Source of the DNA: Tyto alba
Taxonomy: Eukaryota; Chordata; Aves; Strigiformes; Tytonidae
Direction of reading: 5' to 3'
Length of the DNA stretch: 64,000 nt
Assembly (NCBI RefSeq): GCF_018691265.1
Contig: NW_024881279.1
Coordinates: 4,989,243-5,053,242 of the forward strand
The position numbers were made by a program, and so were the translations under genes. The notes below the pieces were generated by a model. That model did no database searches, was not told the DNA's origin, and saw nothing but the letters and a program-made list of their open reading frames with translations. Of the stretch, positions 30,901 to 42,900 are shown one piece after another (within the stretch, counting starts at the first letter, position 1; each line of letters starts with the position of its first letter).

Positions 30901-33900
30901 ATGCCTCCCTGTTATGGCATCAATGAGGAAATAAGGTATTGGAGCCAATTTGAAAGTGAGCTCTGTGTCCCAGGCTGAACGCATGCCCAAAACAGGGAGT
31001 GTCACGTAAGGAGAGGGGTGATGGATGGAAGCATCAGGGATGCGAGAGCTCCCGGGTGTCCTCCCTCAGGGACCGACCCTGGTCCAGGAAGGGCTGAGGT
31101 CAGCCCTGCCCCTTGTCCAGGCAAGCGGATGGCTGAGAAATCTGCTCTCCTCCTTCTCAGTGCTGTTTCAGTGTAATGGAAGTATTTAATGAATGTTTAA
31201 GTCATTTGCCAGGAAAACTTAAAATCCTAGTGAAAAATCTCCAGCAGTATTCAAAAAATTCCCAAGTGCCACCAGCTCCATGACTATTTGGAAGACCTAC
31301 ATTAAACATTGAATAGATATAGTTTTCCTCATTCAGAATTCACACTTTTAGCAAAAAGTAGCTAAAAAGCTGAATTTCATACTTCTTGACCATTTTGTTT
31401 TTCATGCCTACACGTGGAACAGAGACAAGAATTTCAAGTCCTTTACCTACAAGGCTTAACTCTTATACTGCTAATACTAATTTTATACTGACATAGTCTC
31501 ATTCCCATCACTGATGCCATAGAAATAACATGGGTGTCAGTTTTGCTCCAGAAAACTTCCATGGATCTCTGGTAAGGTGAGGAGGATGTGTCAATCTTCT
31601 GCGGTGGTTTTACACCTGCAAAGCCCCCGGATTCGGTTGCTTTCCCGGGTGAGTGTAAACTGTCACTTCTTGCCTTTTTTTGCCTCAGGAGCCCATCAGT
31701 AAAATGAATGTCACCGTATCCCATTTCAAAATGCTCTGTGGTAGCTGCGGCTGGTGTTACAAGAGTGTTCCCAGGCATCTTTCATACTGGATTAATTTAA
31801 TTTTCAGATGATAAAAGTATACAGTTTTTTATTTCTCAGGATATACTTTAATTTCTTATTTCTTTATTCAAAAACCTGCTGTGACACAAATCTGAGCTGT
31901 TGCAGTGAACAATATCAGCTCTAACTTCAGAGGATTCAAATACATGTTCAGTGCAATCTGAATAGCAGAAGGTAATACAGATGACTTTATTGTTGTTAGA
32001 AAAAAGCAGGTCACTGGCTTTTTTTAGCACTTGCTTTGATCTTGCCATCATGTGGTGCAAAACCAGGAGCTCCCCTTCCACATGAATGAGAAGCTACTCA
32101 TTGTAACACACTATACTTTGGATCCACTCTGAGGAACAGAAAGCCAAGCTTTGCCTTTGTTTACATCAGAAGATTTATGAAAATGATAAAGCTTGGCTAT
32201 TATGACTTATTGAGTGTTTGGAAGTGCAGAGTGTGGTCGAACACCCTTGACTTGCAATGTCTTTGGTGCTTTTTATCCGCTGACTTCTGTGGAAATACTT
32301 GCACTGTTCTGTGCTGTGCAGGAGCTCATGGGGTCCTTTGGAGACAAAAGGTTCCTTTGTTTTCAAGACAGAGTGACCAAGACCCCAAGAGGAAGAAGAA
32401 GATCAGGCCATAAGTACCATCCTTTCTAATTCACAAAGAACAGATTAAAATGGCTTGAATCAGTTATTGCCAGAGCGTGGGGCACAAGTGTGTGCATGGC
32501 TCCTTTTGAGACTCTCTTTCTTTTTCTTCCTTCTCCTGCAGAAATTCCTGGCAGTGGGATGCAGGGCTGGTTGTACTACTGATGTGGTGCTCTTCTACTC
32601 TTACTAAATGGAGCAAATCAATTACCATTGCTCTCAACCTGGATTGTGTTGCCAGCGCTCAGTTCACTTGGAAAGCTTTGATCTGATTGCACACATGCTT
32701 TTTAAAGTGGTTTCCAGCACTCTCCACAGAAAAAGGGGAAAAGGATAATGATCCCGTGGAGATTTTGGAAAGAACTGAGCATAACCCTAGTGTCCAGGCT
32801 ATGTGCTTTGCTGCTGTTCTATACTGCTCCAAGGCAATGGACCAAGGCAAAGATAATCTAAGGTAGTTAAAGTCCTTGTTTCCAAGTACATCTCCACATA
32901 CAGGCCCGTCTTGTCATCGGTATTTTGCTTATTGCCCTCAGCGTGTGCAGAGATCTGCGTAAAAGCAACACCTGTTTTTTTCTCCTTTTCTACCATTTCA
33001 CTCCATTAGATGCATTCTTTCCGGAAATGCTCCATGACCGCATGATTCCAAACCTTGACACACTTGGATTTTACTGGGTTCTTTTCACATATCTCTGGCA
33101 ATGGTGTGCAATCCTTAATTTCTGACTGTTAGCAGAGGTTCAGTACAACTCAACTCAAAACTTGAGCTCCAGAGCTGGTCTTCCTGCCTGAAACCATGGT
33201 ATCACGATTCTTTTAAAGTAGACATGGCTGCCAAGAGATGGGGTTTGTGTTTCTCCAAGGTGAGGCTGCTCCCCAATTCCCCATGATCACCCCCTTGGTG
33301 CCCTGGTGAGCCACTAAGTCCACAAAACTCAGGATAGGTTAAGCCAAATGAAGCATGAGGAAAGAATAGAAGTTTCCTGACATTTTTCCCCAAAAGTCTT
33401 GGACATGACCTGGAAAAAAGGCACCCCAGGGAGCTTGAGCATCCCTCTCGCAGGGATGTGTCAGAGCCCAGGGCATGTTGGCTGGGACCAAGTTCCCACC
33501 CTGCAGTGTTAGGGGCCAGTGCTGGATTACTCAACCTTTCCTTTTTTTACCAACCAGAAAATTTTCCACTGTGCCCCATATGTACTGCTGTCTTGGTAGG
33601 GAGCACAGTGACAGTGACTATTGCATCAGAGCTCACTAAATCTTTCAGGAGTTCTGGGTATTTGGGCTTATGCCCCGAGGAACATTTCCGTCTTTGATGC
33701 TGTTGCTGCTCTTTGGTCCTGCAGTGGCTCTGCTGAATCTTTTTTCCAGTTCAGGTCCCCATCCCCCAAAGAAATAGGTTGCAATTGCCCCTTGCTTACT
33801 CCTCAGAGTCTCCCTGTATGAGCTTTGAACTTTAGAGGAAAGATGCACAAGTACCATAAAATCTCAATCTCCTTTGTCCCTGAATAGCATCATGTATGCA

Positions 33901-33959
33901 GTAAATTACATATCCTAGATTTTGCATCTTTGAAGCTGTAATATGATTTGTGCCTCTTT
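27906..33959. other. Non-coding flank; no exon recognised
   Basis: Unique sequence without recognisable genes. A moderately GC-rich part (about 27930-29900) has scattered short open frames, the longest 180 codons on the minus strand (29361-29903), none with a known domain. The AT-rich block at 30200-30650 looks like candidate regulatory DNA and carries a 9-bp inverted repeat (30386-30413). Confidence 0.5.
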
Positions 33960-34440
33960 TCCTAAGATGCCAAGATCAGCTCTACCTTCCTCGGGAGGTT
34001 TGACTAGCTGAGGCTGTCAGGCTCTTGTTATGGAGGATGACCCAGGTTTCGAAGGTGACGTTCTCAAGTTCAGCAGAGCCTCAGGCCAGGCTCTGATTTG
34101 GAGACTTAATTCCCTTTCCCACTAGAACATCTGATTACGAATAACCATGACTGGATGTTGTATGTCGAAATCCATAATCCCCTGCAAATTGTTTAAAGTC
34201 TTGTACATTGAACTGCAGACCATTATCAGACACAACAATTTATGGGATTCCATATCTGGCAAATGCAAATATAATGTGTGCTGTGACATGTTTTGGTGTC
34301 AGATTCTTTGTATTATTGGATAATATTATATAGTTCCAGGCTCATGTGAATAATAACCCCAATTAAAACGTGATCTTTGCAAAAAAATATAAATAGATCT
34401 ATTTTAGACAGCTCAAGTATTTCCTTGTCAAGCTATTTTA
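33960..34440 (-). pseudogene. Fossil Ty3/gypsy-like integrase core
   Basis: Translating the minus strand gives a degraded retroviral-type integrase core. A first acidic site, I-D-L-F, lies at about 34397-34399. After a frame change comes a G-Y-Y-S segment (34347-34358). Then follows A-R-Y-G-I-P, a TAA stop (34240-34242), and V-V-S-D-N-G with the second Asp at 34225-34227. Next are D-F-K-Q-F-A-G-D-Y-G-F and H-T-T-S-S, a second TAA (34135-34137), and K-G-I. The codon where the catalytic Glu is expected (34117-34119) is exactly 36 codons after the second Asp, the D-35-E spacing, but reads Gly. A-L-L-N-L-R-T-S-P follows in another frame near 34055. Two stops, at least two frame changes and the lost Glu make it dead. 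Gypsy-like DNA transposons (Ginger/GIN type) share this fold and are an alternative source. LTRs, reverse transcriptase and gag are not seen. Confidence 0.8.
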
Positions 34441-37400
34441 TTTTTAAGTCTCCTTTTTTATTTTACAAGATGCTCTTCTCCACATTAATCTGCGAGCAGC
34501 ATACTGCGTCATGGGCTTTCCTTTCATTTTGCTCTATGGGGAATGGCAAATGGGGAATAACTCTTCTGTGTCCAAAAATCTGTGCTTATGCTTGTACTGG
34601 ATGACTTAGATCAAAAATAGTACAGTTGAGAAAGAGATTTTCAAATCTATTTTCTTTTTTACTGAGGTTAACTTTGCTGTATTTGGAAAGATGTCTAGTC
34701 TGTGCAAAGGCTTGTGGTGCAGATATCCTCAAGCAAGACCTACACATGCTAACAGGGAGTCAAACACAGAAGAGATGGACAACGTGTTGTTGCTCCAGAT
34801 GAGTTATCTTGGGCTCAGTGCTGCATTAACAGGGCCGTTGTGTTTTTGATATCTGAAAGACTGGCTTTGGGCTGTATGACATATTTTATAGAGGCATCAG
34901 CTTGCTTGGAGCAAACTTGGAGATCTCAAAGTACCTAATTTTTCAGTGGAGATGTGGTAAGGTGTTTAAAATAATGTTTGCAGCCATTGGGCTGTACTCA
35001 AAAGCAGTGTAGATCTTTGGGGTTTACTTGGCAGGGGATTGTGCTAAGTATAAGGATTTATTGCCTGCTTTGCACATGGATGCTATGTTTTATTCTACCA
35101 GTAAATAATGAGGGTAGCAGAATTGCAATTTAAATTCTTAGAGAAATTTTGTTCTTAACCTTTTACTGGATGGCTGATCTTGGAAGAACAACTTATTCCC
35201 TTGCTTAGGTAGCTAAAAAGTGTGCAACAAATAAACATTTCTTGGAATTTTTATCTGAAGAGGTAACGTACATAACCATTTTCATAAGCCTTATTTTCAT
35301 CTGGAGAAAAACACAACTACAAGGTGAAAACAAACAAACAAAAAAATGGGGTCAAACATGCTGCAAGTGTAAACCAGGGTAAAGCTGTATTATGACACAG
35401 AGCAGCTCTGGTTCAACATGAGAGAAATTGGAGTGAGTTAAGATGTGTGGTGTGCCGTCAAGGTTCTGCATGGGGGAAACATGTGAAGACGTGCAGGATC
35501 GTGACTCTGCAGGGAAACCCCATCACTGCAGAAATGGGATCACTTTCCTCTCCTTGATACCCCAAACCATTCTGGTTCCTCAGGGCCTGGCTATGAATTT
35601 TTTTACTTGCTGTGGACTCAAGTAATGCTTAGGTCTCCATTTGGGCTCCCGCTGGCTGGGAAGGGTGTATTTTTAAACAGCGTTAGTGGAAATTTTGATG
35701 CAGGGCTTTCTGAAATCCCTGGAACTGAAAGTTTGAAGTTCAGGCTGTTGCATGGTTTCCCTGGACACGTCGTCTTTTTCTGCCTGGAAATTTTATACCA
35801 GTGGAATTAGGGGATTTTACATATTTATCCAGGATTTCCAGCATCTGGTGCCTGGCTGGAGCAGTAGCCCTGCCTGCCTGTCACTGACACGAGCTCCTGG
35901 TGCTCCCACGTGGCTGTGCAGCCCCGGGACAGCCCGGTCCCACCGGCATCGTTGGATGTGCTGCGTGTGCCCGGCCACCACGCCGGCCGGTGGGGTTGAC
36001 CCAACTTACCAGGAGTGTGGGCTCCAAAGCACATAGTTCACTTTGGGCAGCCCTGCAGAGATATGGCAGAGAAGCTGCCATTGGATTGCAGCTTGAGCTC
36101 AGCTGTCCTGGTGAAAATCAGGAGTGATGCTTCTCCAAGCGGTGTAGTTTACCCGTGGGAAAGTAAGACAAGCATCAGCCATGGGACTGGCGCATGTAGC
36201 AGAGCGACCGAGGGTGTTAAGGATGTGGGAATGGTCAGGTCTTTTATTCTCATAACTCATAATTTTTTGTAACAGCCCATGAAGTGCTTTATCCTCAGGT
36301 AAAATCTCAAAGAGAAATGTTTTCTCCTTTTGCTTGTGGACAGTAGCTTGGTCTGAGGGAGCTAAACTGAGTCAATCAGTTAGGGATAAGAGGAAAACCG
36401 GTTTCAAAAGAACTGATGATAAATTTACACTGAACTTGGCAGAAGCCTGCAATGCTGGATCCAACCAAAATTGGCTCTGTGGGTGCCGAGACATGGAGCT
36501 TCCGCGGCTCTTTGGCTCTGTCCTCATGAGCCAATTTCAAATTCAGTTTGAGGAGACGCTGAGGATTTCCAGTGCCTCCCCCAGCTCCCATCCCTTGGTC
36601 CTGCTGGTGTTTTGTGGCACGTGACAGAGGAAGTGCTGTGAGCACTAGTGGGCTGGAAAACTCAAATGTGTTTGTGCAAAGGACCATCAAAAGTCTTCTG
36701 TTTCTGAAGTATTTATTTTTATTTTCCCTTTTTGCCAGATTTCTTCTGTGAATTTTGTTTCACACATTTCCAAGTTCTTGCAGAAGTGTGAGAAAAATAT
36801 TTAAATGGATCTAGACATTTCAGTTTATCAAAACTCTGTTCATTCTGTGAATTTGACAACCACTTCAACAAAGATTTCATAATATTTTGAAAACTGGAAT
36901 AGAGAAAAATAAAGCTTTTCATCCAATATTAATATGTCCAATACAGTGAACCAATTTCTTATAGGCTGTTCTGGATAAAGAACTATCGCTCAAAAGGAGT
37001 ATTCACTTATTTTTTCTTTCTCCTAGACCCGATTGACTGTCTCTTCTGTGGAGAATGGTGTTGGGTAAACCCAATGGCTTTACTAACTCATGACCAAGGA
37101 GTAAGCCAGAACCACCAAGCAATAGAAATCAGCCAGGGTTCAACCACCAACTTTATGAATGTAATGGTTTACTCTCTTCTATTTTATAGCAAATTGGATC
37201 ATGCTTTCAGAACTGAACACCTAGAATTCATTGATATCACTTTTTAATTGGAGCCCTGTTGCACATTTTAGGCAGTTTTTTGCTGAGGAGCTGCCTAAAG
37301 CAGGTGGTTAAAACCAGAAATCTCTGTTGAGAGCCCTCCATTTCTGTTTTCTTTTCCTCCAGGTCCAGCCTGGTCACTCTTTGATTTGTATCTTGCATTT

Positions 37401-39864
37401 TAAAATTTGAACAAACTGGAAGAACCGAGGTTTATGCATTTTTCTTAAACTAGTGTTGAAAATGATTTGAAGTGGCAGTGAAAAATTGTGATTTAAGATG
37501 ATTTACGTTTTGGGTTAAGGAGAAGTAAGAAATGAGTTAGTTTTTATGTCATTTGAACTTCCAGGAGAGCTTTCTGTGTAACAAATTTACCCCATTCCCA
37601 TGGTTCCATGAAGGGCCATTCATTAACCTTTTGTGGAAGATGAACAAAATTCAGAGAGCTTTGCTAAATATGGGAACTGAAAACTAACACACTGTTTAAG
37701 AGAGACAATAGAAATCTATTTAATGAGGTAAATCTGACCAGAGATTAACTCTGTTCAGGATATTTTCTAATAGGAAAGAAGCAGTGGGGTCATCCAGATC
37801 CCTTTGAAAATTTATTGCTGTGCTCAGGAATTCCTTGTACATACCAGGACTGGGAATCTGAGTAGCAGGCTGTTGTGGTAAGTAAAAAAATAAATGGTGT
37901 TATCTTGATAGCCAGATAACACAGTATCTGCTCACATAAAGTCATTTGGAGAATATTGTTTGTGAAAACCTCTTTGCTTTGGATCCAGTCCTTCTCCTTT
38001 CCGTTTTCTGATAAAAAATCCTAAACACCGAGCAGTTAAAGGCTGCCATAAAACTGAGAAGAAACACTGACACTGGTGCTTTATCATGCTCCATCTGGGA
38101 GGCGAGCCAGCTCTTCCTACTTCAAGTTTATTTCTCCTACTCTGCTTTACCTCAGATAATGTCTCATAAACAGTTAAGAGGGTCATTTATAAACGTCTCA
38201 GAATGGTTATTGCTCTCATCATAGTCTTTGGATCTCCGTGCTTTCAGCTAGTGAACATCAAGGTAAAAACCAAAACAAATTCCCAAGCCCAGGGTATGGA
38301 CTATTAGGGAATGCCTCCTGCTTGCATGACAGAAAAATTGCTTTTTTATTCCACCTTGGTTTTTAAATTGTAAGCCTCATCTCTCAAATTAGGTGAGACT
38401 TGCTAGCTCTCCAAGCTTGGTATACAATTGAACTTCTGCTAAACTAAAGACTAGGGTATCTAAACCAAGAGCTTAACTGGAGCATCTTAACAGAATATGG
38501 CCCAAAACAAGTGAGTTATTCATCAGCAAAGTTCCTGGGGGGAAAACCACTAATTTCAACCAAGGTTAGATGCATTCTACCCAAGGTTTTGTCCCATCTT
38601 TGTTTAATTAATTAAAACCACTGGTAGCCAGCGACATCAGCGTGCATTGGGAGGCCACGGAGGACGCCTTTCTCCTTCTCCTCATTTGTGTCTTGCTTGT
38701 AGGTGCTCCTGTTTGGGGGAGAAGAAAGACTCCTGCCTGCAGGCATTACCTGGCTGCTTGCCAAACCCAGGTGCCTGTTCCCAGATCAGTAGGCAAGTAA
38801 CATATCTTAATATCCCCCCGGAATGTTGCATATTTATCCCCCGACTCTGCCCGTCAGCACGCGGTACCCGCAGCTGGGAACGCCGTCCGTGCCCGGTAAG
38901 CCAGGCTCTGGGGTGCCTGTGCCATGGGGAGCTGGGCACGTGGAGAGGAGCCGGTATGACACAGCCACACTCAAACTTACGAGGAGCAAAAACAACATCC
39001 CCGTGCCCTGTTTCGGGTGGAGGCTGCAATAAGGGCTCCTTCCCCACGCTCCTGTGTGAGTCAGGCCACTTTGTGAAAAATCAGCATTTGGCTAATTTCT
39101 TGTGACTGCGTTTGAAGAGGCGGGCTGCATAAAAAGACATTTACAATAATCTTTCATGTTCTCCAAAGGAAAAGAATCCACCTGTGTAATCTTTTAAGTT
39201 AAGCTTCCCTCAGGTCTTGTTTAACATTATGAAAATGGCAGCTCGTATAATTTTATTACCTGAGCTAAATATGATTCTTTCTCTGTCTTCCAGCTATTTC
39301 TCCTAATCCATATCAATAAAACTACTAGAGTATAATGATTTTATAGGCTGCTGCTTCTTCATCTTCTTTCTTTTATTACTCTGAATGTATTCTTTTCAAA
39401 TAAACTAATTAATCTCACAATTAGAAACCCAAAGTAACATTATGCAATGCATGCAGCTACATCAGTCAGGAATGTAGAAGCAGAGATGACCAGATATTTA
39501 CTCGTGATGCCCCAGCTCTGAAAGGATTCCTCGGAAAACAGCAAAGAGAAGAAAAATCTGCTGAATTGAGAGAGGAAACTGGAGACTCCTGGTATGTTTG
39601 ATTTGGATTGTTTGAGGATGGGCTATTTGGAGAGGTTCTGCTCTGAGCATCTCTGCTCTTCTTTGGCTATGGGAAAAGGGAAGATAAGTCATTCCCTGGA
39701 TTTATTGTGTATGGAAAGGGTGGTGGGTTGGTGGTATGCAGATGTGGAGAAGGTTGCATCTGATCAGAGAAAGCAAACTGCAGGAGGCACAACAAATTAG
39801 AAATTTTTATTTACTGCAGATACCAAGGAAAACTTAACTGCTTTGAATAATGAGATGTGAGGCT
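34441..39864. other. Non-coding flank; no exon recognised
   Basis: Mostly AT-rich unique sequence. No flanking LTRs or further retroelement domains could be followed beyond the integrase relic. The block at 39120-39450 carries TAATCC (39304-39309), CAATAAAAC (39314-39322) and TTTTATTAC (39251-39259) and is a candidate regulatory element. A GC-richer patch (about 35890-36000) has no recognisable gene. Confidence 0.5.
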
Positions 39865-39985
39865 GGGGCTTGTAGACTCTAACCTCATCTCTGACGCTGG
39901 CCTTGAGCAAATTTGGTATCATCTTCTGTGTCTTGACCCTCCATAAGATAAGAGTGATGAGAGATACCTATTTCAAGCAACATTA
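39865..39985 (+). mobile_element. MIR-like SINE relic
   Basis: The order CTCTGACGCTGGCCTTGAGC, then a CTTCTGTGTCTTGACC-like segment, then CCATAAGATAAGAGTGATGA and GAGATACCTATTTCA matches the second half of the MIR family: the 'gacCTTGGgCAAgtcactt', 'tcatctgtaaaatgggGATaata' and 'acctacctca' layout. It is heavily diverged and has no flanking duplication, as expected for such old SINEs. Confidence 0.5.
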
Positions 39986-42900
39986 GAGATTCCAGGTGAT
40001 GATTTTAATGCACCCTGCAGCAATCACTAAGTTATTATTATGCACTAATTTTTTTTCAGCCCAAGCCTGTAGTCCCTGCTCACTAAAGGGTAGTTTTTGA
40101 CTGCTGCAGTCAGTGTGATATCACTGCTAAAGTTGGCATGAGTGGATGTATCATGGTCTGAGCTTTAGTGAGGCAAAATCCCTTCTTGTGCAACACAATA
40201 TATGTCATTGTAGGCAGGGCGTATTAGTTATCCTTACATACATGGAAAATAAATGACCGTAAAGCTTGCTAAGTCACATTGTCTGTATTGATTGTCAGTG
40301 TCTGCGGAGATTCCAATACTCGATCTCAGTGATTTAAAAACAAATTTAAATGCCCCACCTAATTATAGTCCTGTGCACGTATAGTTGCCTTCGAGTATTT
40401 GCAGCTGTCAGGTTCAAATATTTCTAATAACTGTGGCTGTGACATTTGTTCAACAGATGAGGTAAGAATAAAAGATAAAGGGGCAACAGCCTAGTTTGAG
40501 GAATGGAAAGAAGATCGGATACCTAACTGGATGCCATGGAGCATTGTAACATAAGTTTGAAGGTGGACTTGAATGCACCAGATTTTGCAACTAAAATAAA
40601 ATAGCAGGTGGTATGGTAGCAACACTGGAAAACAACATGGAAAAAACACCTCGTGGAGGAAATGGCTAAGGAATACATGTTACTCCAAGCCCAGAGCTGA
40701 GAAAGCTGAATGTCCAGGTTTCTTTCAGGAAGGGTTTAAGGTCCTTGAGTAGCTTGTGTCATTGCTGTCATGTTTTCCCATGCAAGGAGGGCAGCGGTGT
40801 GAAGATATTTGTTTTGCTCTAAAATACGTAGGCACCAAACCCTCTGTGCAGATGCATTCACCTCCACGCTTCCCTGCAGAATGATCTGATGCTTGTGTCC
40901 ACTTTATGTTACACCATTCATGTGTTTCCCTTCCTTTTTCTGAACAGGATTTCACTCTTTCCAATCTGTGCTGAGGTTTCAGGTGTGGAATACCCTGCCT
41001 GTGTCTTGCATGACTGATTTTTCTCTTTTTTTCCCCTTGCAAATAATTTTTTGCCCGTTTCTGTCCTCAGCTGCTGTAATACACCATGCATAAGCCACAA
41101 GGTAACGACAGAAATATAGTTTTGCAAAGACTTCCACTGAGAATTCCCATCATGACACTGCTGACAGGAGATACCTTAAAAAGAAAGCACTGTAAGGAAA
41201 AACACATGTTTGGGGTTTTTTGGTGGGGGGGGTGGAGGGAGGAAAGATTAGTAGACTATTCTCAATGTGTACGTCTTAGATCTATGATCTTTGCTGCAGA
41301 ATCCAACTGTGCAGATCTATCAAGTTCAGCCATGCTGGAGTATGCCACACAGGTGGATGGTTTAATCTTGACAGTTGAGCTTCCAACTGAAAGGAGACAG
41401 AAAGAATGAGATGAAAAAACATGCTAAAACCTGTTCGGCTCCCAGTCAGACTTCAGAGCTGTGCTGCTGGATAACATTGCTGCTTGTAAAACAAAGCATA
41501 GCAATGGGTGGCTCTTTCAGTAGTAGACACTGTATTGGTTCTCCTAAAGCAATTGCAAAATGGCAAGGACCCTCCCACTTTAGAGAGCTCTGCTCTGACG
41601 AGCAAGGAACAATAATGCAATTATGCCCTTGGAGAAATTAAGATTGAATGCAGCTGAGATCTTTAAGCAGAGAGTGTTTTTCATGGAATGATACCCAAAA
41701 GCTATACGTTTAGGGCTGGATCTTCAGATCTGCCCAGGTTGCACATCCACAGAGTTCCTGTTTCATTTAAATAGGACAAAACATCTAGTTCTCAACAGAA
41801 ATATATCAGAGCTGTCTTGCTCACCCGCAGGCTTCACACCCTGCTGCCTCTGAAACGCAGCAGGTTTGGATACACATTGCATTTCTGCTGCAAACTTCTA
41901 GCTGCATGCGTAGAGTAAGCATGGCTTGGGTTAACATTAAAAAAGGGAAACGTTAATGAAATACTTAAGCACATACCTATGACACAATCTGAAACAGGTG
42001 GATGTGGAGCGATTGAAGGCCTCACGCTTCACTCAAACCATATGTGAAACTCCTATTGCCATCCTAAGAGTAATGATCAAGGGCAGGAGATGGCTGTTAG
42101 TGAGCATGATTTAAAACTGACTTTGGAAAGAGTAATTTATGCTTTGGAGCCTCCTCAGATGTGTACCCAGTAGGAAATTCTGTAGCTACACCTGTTTACA
42201 CATCTTTTGGTTCACCGAGATGCTAATGAGAAACCCAGCCCTCATAGGCACAGTGAGAAACTGTAACAATTACTGAACTCCAGAAAGAAAATGGGCTTCA
42301 GTGACTGATTTATCAGCAGGCTTTCCTGTAGGACAGAGAATTCACACCAGGAGTTTCAAGGGACCACTGGGCTGCACTCAGATTTTGAGGTGCAAAGCTG
42401 GAGACTGCATCCAGTAGCCTTGGTAAACATCCAGCGCTCCGGGGTCAGGGACTGTCAGAGCCAATGCTCCCCTCCATCTCTCTTTCTTTTTGCTTGCTCC
42501 CACATTTTTAAATCTTTGGCTGCCCTTCACATTTCTGACTTCATGGGGTTTTAGACTGTTTCACTTTTTCTGTTGAGATCTATTCTTAATTCATTTGTTC
42601 TTGGCACCATGTGCAGTCGAGGGCCTCACACTGCACCACAGTTGACTGGGGGCTCAGCACCTGTTTAACAACCCCCTGCCCTGAGCCACAGCCATTAGTG
42701 CTACTTGTTAATTTAAGTAGAGAGAAATCAATGTCCTTAGACTCGGGATGCATGCAAGAGTAAGCTATCAGCTCATCACACTCAGTGCCTGACAGTGCTC
42801 CTCCAGCTGCAGACTGAGGGAGCATCCTACAACAGTGTATTGGCTGTCTGGAGAGGTCTCCATCCACCAGTTTCAGAGACAGCCTTAAGAAGTGGCCTTC

